Source: Sulfuritalea sp. (GTDB taxonomy: Bacteria > Pseudomonadota > Gammaproteobacteria > Burkholderiales > Rhodocyclaceae). Taken from it: a DNA stretch of 64,000 nt. Shown in pieces: positions 50,136 to 57,483 of the stretch (positions are counted from its first letter, which is position 1; the number at the start of each line of letters is the position of its first letter). A model generated the notes under the pieces. The model searched no databases and was not told the origin of the DNA. It was given only the letters and a program-made list of their open reading frames with translations. A program made the translations under genes and the position numbers. The stretch lies in assembly GCA_022842325.1 (NCBI GenBank), contig JALHPU010000016.1, positions 1 to 64,000 on the forward strand. The letters are read 5' to 3'.

Positions 50136-52187
50136 ATGTGTATCAGTCAGTTTGCGGCGTGGATGGCGGCAGCAACGGTCTATGTGGCCGTAACTCTGGG
50201 CAGCGGCCCGGTGCTCGCAGCTCCCGCCAGGGAAGCGGCTCCTGCCGCAGCCGCGGTCAAGCTCGACAACGCCACCTGCCAGACTTGCCACGACGGCAAG
50301 AAGGGCAAGCTGGAAATGCTCGGCAGCAATGGCGAGAAGCGCCCGGTGCAGCCCGTCGTCCCGGACAAATACACCACGAGCGTGCACGCGAAGATGGATT
50401 GCGTCGCGTGTCACCTCGAAATCACCGACAACGTCTCGCCCCACCAGATCGCCAAGGGCGTCAAGAAGGCCGAATGCGCGCAGTGCCACCTTGACCTGTG
50501 GGATGAAACCAAAAAGCTCGGCAAGACCGCCGAGAAGCCGCGGCTCGGCATCGTCGCCGACAACGTCGCCGCGTACAAGAAATCCTTCCACGCCAAGCCG
50601 GACAAGGACGATCCGACCAAGCAGATGGCGATCTGCAGCGATTGCCACAACGTGCATACCTTCGATGTGCCTCCGCGCGGCACTCAGGAGCGCAAGGAAT
50701 GGCACCTCACCGTGCCCAATGTCTGCGGTGACAAGTGCCATACCGATCATCTGGAAGAATGGAGCGAATCCATCCACGGCAAGGAGGCAATCGACAAGAA
50801 GAACCTGAAGACGGCCGTCTGTTCCGATTGCCACACCACCCACGACATCATCGGCAGTTCATCCGACAAGGCCAAGCTGGCGATCACCGCCAGTTGCGGC
50901 GACTGCCACCAGGATGCCGAGAAGTCCTACAAGGCCTCCTACCACGGCCAGGTCAACACCCTGGGTTACGCCTATACCGCCAAGTGCTTCGACTGCCATG
51001 GCAGCCACGGCATCGAGCCGTCGAAGGACCCCAAGTCGAAGATGCACGAGAAGAACCGGCTCAAGACCTGCCAGAAGTGTCACAGCGGCAAGGAGGGTAA
51101 GCCGCCTCTGGCTACCCCCGGTTTCCTCAGTTTCAGCCCGCACGGCACCAGCGACAACTTCGCCAAGTATCCCGAAATCTGGATCACGACCAAGTTCATG
51201 GTGGCCCTGCTGATTGGCGTGTTCATCTTCTTCTGGGCGCATTCCATACTCTGGTGGTATCGCGAGTACATGGATCGCAAGCAGGGCGTGCACCATTGGC
51301 ATATCCGTACCGGCGACATTCCTGCTGAACAGCTGCCCTTCGACGACCGTCGGGACGACCTGGCCAAGAAGCATGTGCGGCGCTTCGGACCGATGTGGCG
51401 ATTGGCGCACCTGGCCTTCGCCCTCAGCGTGATGACCCTGGTGCTGACCGGCATGGCGGCGTTCTACCCCGAGACCGGCTGGGCCAAGAGCGTCATGGCT
51501 GGCTTGGGCGGCCCGAGAACCGCCGGGCTGATCCACCGCATCGCCGCCTTCACCATGCTCGGCATCTTCTTCATTCACCTTATCGCGGTGTCGATCAACA
51601 TCCTGCGCAAGTGGAAGGACTTCAAGATCTTCGGCCCGGATTCCTTCGTGCCGAACTGGAAGGACATGTACGACATGATCGGCATGTTCAAGTGGTTCGT
51701 CGGCAAGGGTCCGCGCCCGGCCATCGAGCGCTGGTCCTACTGGGAGAAGTTCGATTACTGGGCGGTGTTCTGGGGTATGGCGATCATCGGCGGCAGCGGC
51801 ATGATGCTGGCGTTCCCGCATATCGTCGCCAATTACCTGCCGGGTTGGGTGTTCAACGTGGCGATGGTGGTGCACGGCGAGGAAGCTTTCCTGGCGGCAG
51901 TGTTCCTGTTCACGGTGCATTTCTTCAACAACCACTTCCGCCCCGACAAGCTGCCACCGCCGGACGTTGTGATGTTTACCGGCACGCAGTCGCTGGACGA
52001 GTTCAAGCACGAGCATGCCGCGCAGTACCAGCGCCTGGTCGAAACCGGTCAGTTGGAGAAGTATCTGGTGGATGCGCCGTCAAAGCCTTTCACGCTGGCT
52101 TCGAAGATACTCGGCCTGACACTGATCGCCTTCGGCCTGGCCTTGCTGGTGATGATCGCCATCGGCTTCTTCGGCGGCGGACACTGA
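50136..52187 (+). CDS. CbcL-like multihaem cytochrome c / cytochrome b fusion
   Basis: A 683-residue fusion. After a signal peptide comes a periplasmic domain (residues ~40-325) with nine haem-binding sites: eight CXXCH motifs (for example CQTCH, CVACH, CAQCH, CFDCH, CQKCH) and one CGDKCH of CX3CH form. A cytochrome b561-like domain with about five membrane helices and conserved histidines follows (ILWWYREYMD, HLAFALSVMTLVLTGMAAF, LIHRIAAFTMLGIFFIHL). The layout matches Geobacter CbcL, a menaquinol dehydrogenase feeding extracellular electron transfer. Here it would replace CymA-type NapC/NirT proteins. Confidence 0.85.
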   Translation: MCISQFAAWMAAATVYVAVTLGSGPVLAAPAREAAPAAAAVKLDNATCQTCHDGKKGKLEMLGSNGEKRPVQPVVPDKYTTSVHAKMDCVACHLEITDNVSPHQIAKGVKKAECAQCHLDLWDETKKLGKTAEKPRLGIVADNVAAYKKSFHAKPDKDDPTKQMAICSDCHNVHTFDVPPRGTQERKEWHLTVPNVCGDKCHTDHLEEWSESIHGKEAIDKKNLKTAVCSDCHTTHDIIGSSSDKAKLAITASCGDCHQDAEKSYKASYHGQVNTLGYAYTAKCFDCHGSHGIEPSKDPKSKMHEKNRLKTCQKCHSGKEGKPPLATPGFLSFSPHGTSDNFAKYPEIWITTKFMVALLIGVFIFFWAHSILWWYREYMDRKQGVHHWHIRTGDIPAEQLPFDDRRDDLAKKHVRRFGPMWRLAHLAFALSVMTLVLTGMAAFYPETGWAKSVMAGLGGPRTAGLIHRIAAFTMLGIFFIHLIAVSINILRKWKDFKIFGPDSFVPNWKDMYDMIGMFKWFVGKGPRPAIERWSYWEKFDYWAVFWGMAIIGGSGMMLAFPHIVANYLPGWVFNVAMVVHGEEAFLAAVFLFTVHFFNNHFRPDKLPPPDVVMFTGTQSLDEFKHEHAAQYQRLVETGQLEKYLVDAPSKPFTLASKILGLTLIAFGLALLVMIAIGFFGGGH

Positions 52188-52294
52188 TGGGGTTCCCGCT
52201 TCGGGGCAGGTGCCCTGAAGCGGGTGGCAGCGCGGTGCTGCGGTGGTTGGGGTGGCCGCGGTGGCTGCGACTTTCGATGGTGAGGCGCAAAGCC

Positions 52295-52636
52295 ATGAAC
52301 AAGATCGGAGCCCAGCTTTTTGCCGGTATGTTTCTTCTGCTTGGTGCTGCCGGCCCGTCACTGGCGCAGGTTGACGCCGATGCCGCTCTGGCGCTGGCGA
52401 AGCGCAATGACTGCTTCAAGTGCCACGCCATCGACAAGACCAAGAAGGCGCCTGCCTACAAGCGGATTGCGGCGCGACTGAGATCGAAGCCGGATGCAGT
52501 CGAGACCATCATCGAGCACATCACCGCGGGGTCCATGGTCGAACTGGAGGACGGCACGGATGCGCAGCACCGTATCGTAGACACCAAAGATCCGGCCGAA
52601 CTTGGCAATCTGGCGCGCTGGATCCTGTCGCTCTGA
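52295..52636 (+). CDS. Small class I cytochrome c (MtoD-like), copy 2
   Basis: A 113-residue exported cytochrome with a signal peptide (cleavage near SLA-QVD), motif RNDCFKCHAIDKTKKAPAYKRI, the acidic segment VELEDGTDAQHRIVDTKDPAEL and end LARWILSL. It is clearly a paralogue of the protein at 49681. It lies about 100 bases behind the CbcL-like gene, which suggests they form one unit: quinol oxidation by the fusion protein, then transfer by this soluble carrier to the outer-membrane conduit. The start at 52295 is chosen because the signal peptide begins there. Confidence 0.88.
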   Translation: MNKIGAQLFAGMFLLLGAAGPSLAQVDADAALALAKRNDCFKCHAIDKTKKAPAYKRIAARLRSKPDAVETIIEHITAGSMVELEDGTDAQHRIVDTKDPAELGNLARWILSL

Positions 52637-52684
52637 ATGCCGCAATACGGCGTCGTCGGATTTTCGAGGGACGCGGCGCGCGGC

Positions 52685-53380
52685 TTATTTCCGGATCAGT
52701 TGATAGCCGGTGCGATGCACCGTCTGTATCGGCGAGCGGCCATCGGCGAGCCTGCCCAGCTTTTTCCTGAGATTGCTGATATGCATGTCCAGGCTGCGGT
52801 CATAACTGGTCAACTCGCGGCCCAGCAGTTTTAACGCCAGCTCGGCCTTTCCCAACGCGCGGCCGGAGTGCTGGAACAGGATATGGAGCAGATCGAATTC
52901 GGTGCTGGTCAGCGGCAGCGGCTTGCCGCGCCACGTCGCGCTGCGATCTGAAACTGAAAGAGTGAGGCTGGTGATTTCGTCGCGCCGCATTCTCTCCGCG
53001 GCGACTGCATGGCGGGTGCGGCGCAGGATGGAATTGAGGCGGGCTACCAGTTCGCGCAGGTTGCACGACTTGGACAGGTAATCGTCGGCACCGAGTTCGA
53101 GGCCGACAATGCGCTCGATGTCGTCAACCGCGGCGGCCAGCATTACCACCGGCAGTTCTCCGTACTGTCGAATTCGCCGCAGCACCTCGATCCCGGTGAT
53201 TCCGGGCAGTGTGTCGTCGAAAATGACGAGATCGTAATCGCCCTCCATCGCCAGCAACAGACCGGCCTCGCCATCATGACAAAGGTCGAGTGCGAAGCCT
53301 TGCGCCTCGAGGTAATCGGACAAGACCCGGCATAGCACCGGGTCGTCATCCACCAGCAGAAGTTTTGGCGTTTGCTTCAT
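52685..53380 (-). CDS. Orphan OmpR-family response regulator
   Basis: A 231-residue regulator with receiver domain (Asp55 in LVIFDDTLPG) and winged-helix DNA-binding domain (SLDMHISNLRKKLGRLADG, IQTVHRTGYQLI). The usual YLxKPF around the conserved lysine reads YLSKSCNLREL, lacking the cis-proline that follows the lysine in active receivers, so its phosphorylation switch may be unusual. There is no kinase gene beside it. It lies between cytochrome copy 2 and mtoA on the opposite strand and probably controls the mto genes through the divergent 525-base spacer. Confidence 0.9.
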   Translation of the reverse strand: MKQTPKLLLVDDDPVLCRVLSDYLEAQGFALDLCHDGEAGLLLAMEGDYDLVIFDDTLPGITGIEVLRRIRQYGELPVVMLAAAVDDIERIVGLELGADDYLSKSCNLRELVARLNSILRRTRHAVAAERMRRDEITSLTLSVSDRSATWRGKPLPLTSTEFDLLHILFQHSGRALGKAELALKLLGRELTSYDRSLDMHISNLRKKLGRLADGRSPIQTVHRTGYQLIRK

Positions 53381-53905
53381 TCAGTAATTCACGCGAACGA
53401 AAAAATCGTGAGGAAATCCGACTGCCCACGGCATCGGAGTGGAGTCGAGTTAACGAGGCCCGCCGCCAGCGATGTTGCGTGCCAACAACTTTCAAAAATT
53501 TACAAGTATTCCTGGTCGGAGAAGCTGAGTATTTGACTCAAGTTAAGGCGCGAAACCTCACGCCATGCGCTGAATTTCGCCTACCGGCCACCGCTGAAAC
53601 AAATTATTACATACCTAACAATCGATTAGGCCTTAGTGGCCAACAGGATGTGCCAATCGAAATCACTATTGATTGAGACATCAGGGCCCGCCCAATTAAC
53701 CATAATTGATTCATTGGTATTTCAATTCTTGGTTCAAAGTAAATATTTGTAAAATTTGCTTTAGATCATATAAATCGAGGGGGGTTCACCGGCGTCAACT
53801 TGCGGGGGATACTCGCCCCTCGATGGAGGTTCTTGTGTGGCACGGTGAGGCAGCTTGCCCCTGTGACAACAGCTCCGACGGCATTGGTTTAAAGGAGAAT
53901 TCCAG
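53381..53905. promoter_or_regulatory. AT-rich control region upstream of mtoA
   Basis: A 525-base spacer with no supported gene. The part 53440-53780 is markedly more AT-rich than the rest of the window. It holds a promoter-like pair TTGTAA (53747-53752) and TATAAA (53769-53774), a partial FNR-like site TTGACTCAAGTTAA (53533-53546) and a stem-loop at 53774-53824. The regulator gene on the other strand starts at its left end. Confidence 0.6.
53774..53824 (+). other. Stem-loop in the mtoA leader
   Basis: Nine-base perfect arms ATCGAGGGG (53774-53782) and CCCCTCGAT (53816-53824) enclose a 33-base loop. It lies at or just after the expected transcription start and ~80 bases before mtoA, so a role in leader control or mRNA stability is possible. 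Confidence 0.5.
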
Positions 53906-54916
53906 ATGCAATTCGCTCGACACGTACTCGCTTTTTGTGCCGTCATCGGCACTCTGGCGGTCGCAACACCACTGCTGGCGGCTACCGATGCGCCTAAGCC
54001 GGCAAAGGCCAACCTCGCCAGCGACCCAAATGCCAAGGACCTGATCCTCAAGGGCGATGCGAAATGTACCGGCTGTCACGACGAGGCCGACGAGCCGACC
54101 GGCGCCGCCACCATGCTCGAACTGAACCCCGGAGTCCTTGCGATTGGCAAGACCAAACACGGCACCAAGGCGGACAGCCGCACGCCGACCTGCACCGATT
54201 GCCACGGCGAAAGCGAAAAGCATCGCGCACACAAGGGCAGCGACAAGCCGCCGAAGGTGGACCTGAGCTTCCGCAAGGACACCAAGGCCGACGCTTCAAC
54301 ACGCAATGATGCCTGCCTGAATTGTCACAAGGGCGGCGAGCGTACCGGCTGGAAGAGCGGCGCGCACGCTCTGCAGGATGTCGCCTGCACCTCCTGTCAC
54401 GATGTCCACAACCGGACTGACAAGGTACGCGTCAAGGCGGTGCAGACCGAAGTCTGTTTCACCTGTCACAAGGAGCAGCGTACGCAGACCAACAAGCCCT
54501 CGCACCATCCGCTCGCGGAAGGAAAGATGTTCTGCTCCTCGTGCCACAACGTGCACGGCAACAATCCCAAGCATCTGGTCAAGCGCAGCACCAACGAAAC
54601 CTGTTATGGCTGCCACATGGAGAAGCGCGGCCCCTTCGTGCATAACCATCAGCCCGTGGCCGAAGATTGCGGCATTTGCCATCAACCGCACGGCACCACC
54701 AATCCGGCCATGCTCAAGACCCGGGTCCCCTTCCTCTGCCAGGACTGCCATTCGCATGACAGTCACCCGGGACAGACTGCCGTCCTGCCGACGGCTGCCA
54801 CCAACTCCACTTCGCTGCTCGGAAGTGTCGGCCGTGGCTGCCTCAACTGCCACACCAATATTCACGGCGGCAACAGCACGGTCAACTCGGCCACGGCTGG
54901 TCGTTTCCGCCGCTGA
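53906..54916 (+). CDS. mtoA: Decahaem periplasmic cytochrome MtoA/MtrA
   Basis: A 336-residue DmsE/MtrA-family cytochrome with a signal peptide (cleavage near LLA-ATD) and ten CXXCH motifs in sequence: CTGCH, CTDCH, CLNCH, CTSCH, CFTCH, CSSCH, CYGCH, CGICH, CQDCH, CLNCH. Such proteins lie inside the MtoB/MtrB barrel and carry electrons across the outer membrane. Length and haem count fit MtoA, PioA and MtrA. Its barrel partner follows 20 bases later. The ribosome site AAAGGAG is 11 bases before the start. Direction (Fe(II) oxidation or metal reduction) is not shown. Confidence 0.93.
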   Translation: MQFARHVLAFCAVIGTLAVATPLLAATDAPKPAKANLASDPNAKDLILKGDAKCTGCHDEADEPTGAATMLELNPGVLAIGKTKHGTKADSRTPTCTDCHGESEKHRAHKGSDKPPKVDLSFRKDTKADASTRNDACLNCHKGGERTGWKSGAHALQDVACTSCHDVHNRTDKVRVKAVQTEVCFTCHKEQRTQTNKPSHHPLAEGKMFCSSCHNVHGNNPKHLVKRSTNETCYGCHMEKRGPFVHNHQPVAEDCGICHQPHGTTNPAMLKTRVPFLCQDCHSHDSHPGQTAVLPTAATNSTSLLGSVGRGCLNCHTNIHGGNSTVNSATAGRFRR

Positions 54917-54936
54917 TCGGGAAGGGGAGAAAAATC

Positions 54937-57099
54937 ATGAAAAAGATGAGCAAAGTATTCAAGCTGAACCTTCTTTCGGCTGCCTTGATTCCGGCCTTCG
55001 GCTCGGCGTTTGCGGCGGATGATGACGTCGCCCAGTTCATCAAGCCGGACAGTACGGTTTCCGTCGGCGTCGGCAACTGGTCGGGTGACCGCCATCAGGC
55101 GGGCATTCTCGATGGCATGCGCAAGAGCGGTTCCCACCTTGGGCTCGATGTGGACGTGGTCAAGCGTGATGACGCGACGGGCACCTGGTTCATGCTGAAG
55201 GGGCAGAACCTTGGCCTCGATACCCGCGAGCTACGTCTCGACTTGCAGCGTCAGGGTGACGTGGGCGGCTATCTGGAGTACAGCAAGATCCCCTACGACA
55301 ATCCTTTCACCTTCAATACGCCATTGCAGGGAATCGGGACGCAGAATCTGGTCGTCGGCACGACTCAGGGCGGTGCGTTTGCCATGCGCGAAGTCAAGAT
55401 CGGACTCGAGCGTGAGCGCTGGAGCCTTGGCGTATTCAAGAAGCTGACGACCGATGTCGATTTCAAATTCGACTTCAAGAACGAAGACAAGAAGGGCACT
55501 CGACAGGCAGGCGGCGGTAGCGCCGGCCTGTTCTCGGTGGAACCCTTCGACAGCACGATTCGCCAGTTCGAGGCCGTTCTGCGTTATACCGGCAAGGAAC
55601 TGCAGCTCTCCGGCGGCTACAACGCCAGCTGGTATGACAATAATATTTCGCTGGTCATGCAGCGCTTGAACGGCATCACCGGAGGCACCAACGCCAGCTT
55701 CAATGCCGTCACGCCGATTTCGGTGGCGCTGAGCAACCAGGCGCACCAGGTCTTCCTCGACGGCGACTACGCCTTCAACCCGACCACGCACGGGACGTTC
55801 AAGCTCGCGTACGGGCGCGCCACCCAGAACGAGCGCTTGCCGACGTTCGATCTTGCGGCACCGAACAATCGCTACTGGAATGCGCCGGACCGTCTGAACG
55901 GCCGGATCGACACCACGCTGGTGCAACTTGGCCTGACAGCGCAACCGATGCCCAAGCTGTCGCTGACCGCCAGCCTGCGCTACAACGATGTCAAGGACAA
56001 AACCCCGGTGGCGCCCTTCGTCGGCACCAACCCGGCCGGCGCTGCGACTGTGTACAACACTCCGCATTCCTACACCACCACGGTGGGCAAGCTGGAGGCT
56101 TCTTATCGCCTGCCGGAGAATTTCAAGCTCACCGGCGGAGTCGATTACTCGACGCAGGACCGTTCGTATCCAATGATCGGCACTCTGTATGTACCGTTCA
56201 GGTCCGAGGTAAACGAAACCACCTACCGGGTGGCTTTGCGCCGCTCCCTGGCCGACGAGCTCAACGGCACGATCTCATTCCTCCACAGCGACAGGGATGG
56301 CTCGGCCTATCGGCCCGCGAACGGCACGCTTCCGTTCTCCAACCAGATCAACCCCCTTCATATCGCAGACCGGACACGTAACAAGTTGCGGTTCGCGCTG
56401 GACTGGGCTCCGCTCAGCCAGCTCGACGTGCAATTCCGCATGGACGAGTCGCGCGACAAGTATCCCGACGAGGGGCGCCCCTACGGTTTGAAGGATGGCC
56501 GCGCGACCCTGTTTGCGGTCGACGCCAGCTATGCGCTGTCGGATGACTGGAAGCTCTCCGCGTGGTATTCCAACGACGTGACCAAGGCGCGGGAAGTCAG
56601 CGCGCGCGCTCCCAATGGCGGCGCTTTGGATGCCGTCAAGGAATCACGTATCAAGGATGTCGGCGATTCCTTGGGCGTCAATCTGCGTGGCATGGTCAGT
56701 GCCAAGCTGCAATTGGGTTTGGGCCTTGACTGGTACCAGACGCTTAGCAGTTATCCGCAGAGCCAAGCCCTGGTAGGAGCTGCCGTGGCTTACCCGGCCG
56801 GTAGTGCGGGTCCGCTGCCCGATGTCAATACCAACATGATCCGCATCAAGTTTGATGGCAAGTATGAGCTCGACAAGGTATCAAGCCTCGGCGTCGATTT
56901 CATCCATGAGCGCTGGCGCAGCAACGATTGGACCTGGAATTACGCCAACGGCTCGCCGTTTACGTACTTCTCGGGTGGCATAACCTGTACCGGATGCTCG
57001 GCAACTCCAGTGGGTGTTGTCGATGGCACGACAGTGACCCGCAAGAGCACTCAGGTCGCCAATTTCATCGGCATACGTTACAACTACAAGTTCCAGTAA
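54937..57099 (+). CDS. mtoB: Outer-membrane beta-barrel MtoB/MtrB/PioB
   Basis: A 720-residue outer-membrane porin of the decahaem-associated MtrB/PioB family. After the signal peptide (cleavage after AFAA) the body alternates amphipathic strands such as DTRELRLDLQRQGDVGGYLEYSKIP and ends in aromatic YNYKFQ, typical of outer-membrane barrels. It sheathes MtoA. The CXXC motif near the mature N-terminus of Shewanella MtrB is absent here; the only cysteine pair, TCTGCSA, is in a late loop near residue 685. No outer-surface cytochrome (MtrC/OmcA) is present next to it. Confidence 0.9.
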   Translation: MKKMSKVFKLNLLSAALIPAFGSAFAADDDVAQFIKPDSTVSVGVGNWSGDRHQAGILDGMRKSGSHLGLDVDVVKRDDATGTWFMLKGQNLGLDTRELRLDLQRQGDVGGYLEYSKIPYDNPFTFNTPLQGIGTQNLVVGTTQGGAFAMREVKIGLERERWSLGVFKKLTTDVDFKFDFKNEDKKGTRQAGGGSAGLFSVEPFDSTIRQFEAVLRYTGKELQLSGGYNASWYDNNISLVMQRLNGITGGTNASFNAVTPISVALSNQAHQVFLDGDYAFNPTTHGTFKLAYGRATQNERLPTFDLAAPNNRYWNAPDRLNGRIDTTLVQLGLTAQPMPKLSLTASLRYNDVKDKTPVAPFVGTNPAGAATVYNTPHSYTTTVGKLEASYRLPENFKLTGGVDYSTQDRSYPMIGTLYVPFRSEVNETTYRVALRRSLADELNGTISFLHSDRDGSAYRPANGTLPFSNQINPLHIADRTRNKLRFALDWAPLSQLDVQFRMDESRDKYPDEGRPYGLKDGRATLFAVDASYALSDDWKLSAWYSNDVTKAREVSARAPNGGALDAVKESRIKDVGDSLGVNLRGMVSAKLQLGLGLDWYQTLSSYPQSQALVGAAVAYPAGSAGPLPDVNTNMIRIKFDGKYELDKVSSLGVDFIHERWRSNDWTWNYANGSPFTYFSGGITCTGCSATPVGVVDGTTVTRKSTQVANFIGIRYNYKFQ

Positions 57100-57139
57100 T
57101 CCGGAGCCGGATTACCGGGCTGGCCCGGGCAGAATAAGA

Positions 57140-57173
57140 AGCGGAACCTGAGCAATCAGGTTCCGCTTTTTTT
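57140..57173 (+). terminator. Terminator of the mtoAB operon
   Basis: Perfect 12-base arms AGCGGAACCTGA (57140-57151) and TCAGGTTCCGCT (57156-57167) with a GCAA loop, followed by at least six Ts. Confidence 0.92.
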
Positions 57174-57191
57174 CGCCTGTTGTTTCTGTTC

Positions 57192-57216
57192 GGCGTTGCG
57201 CCAGCGCCGACTCCCG
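57192..57216 (+). repeat. Dispersed repeat, copy 13 (after the mtoB terminator)
   Basis: It reads GGCGTTGCGCCAGCGCCGAC then TCCCG, in the spacer between the mtoB terminator and the convergent DUF3460 gene. Confidence 0.65.
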
Positions 57217-57268
57217 TAGATTCCCTGAGTTCTGCGTGTCGGCTCAGGCCGTGCGCTGCGTACCCGCT

Positions 57269-57457
57269 TCAGTTCGCGTCGTAGTAATAGGCCTTGCTCG
57301 GCACTGCCGCGGCCTCGGTATCCTTCATGGTCTCCAGCGAACGCGGCGGTTTGTCCCACCAGAGTGCGCGGCCCTTCTGTTGTTCCAGTTTTTCCTCGGG
57401 GTGCTTTTCCATCCATTCGCGCATGAACTTGGTGTGCTCGGATTCGTAGAGTGCCAT
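57269..57457 (-). CDS. DUF3460-family small protein
   Basis: A 62-residue cytoplasmic protein starting MALYESEHTKFMREWMEKHPE and containing QQKGRALWWDKPP, the signature of DUF3460, a small family widespread in betaproteobacteria and of unknown function. It is read after spoT on the same strand with 26 bases between. The short spacing suggests it is the last gene of the gmk-rpoZ-spoT transcript. Confidence 0.88.
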   Translation of the reverse strand: MALYESEHTKFMREWMEKHPEEKLEQQKGRALWWDKPPRSLETMKDTEAAAVPSKAYYYDAN

Positions 57458-57483
57458 GGGGCTTCCTTTTCAGTGTGGGTGGT

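Noticed and set aside
53290-53676. Open frame of 128 codons upstream of mtoA
   Set aside because: It begins within the regulator gene on the other strand, has no ribosome site and no recognised domain. The last ~50 codons look mildly protein-like (FLVGEAEYLTQVKA), so a decayed gene is possible but not supported.
53838-53852. Sigma-54-like TGGCACGGTGAGGCA upstream of mtoA
   Set aside because: The GG to GC spacing is one base short of the strict requirement, so it should not work as a -24/-12 promoter.
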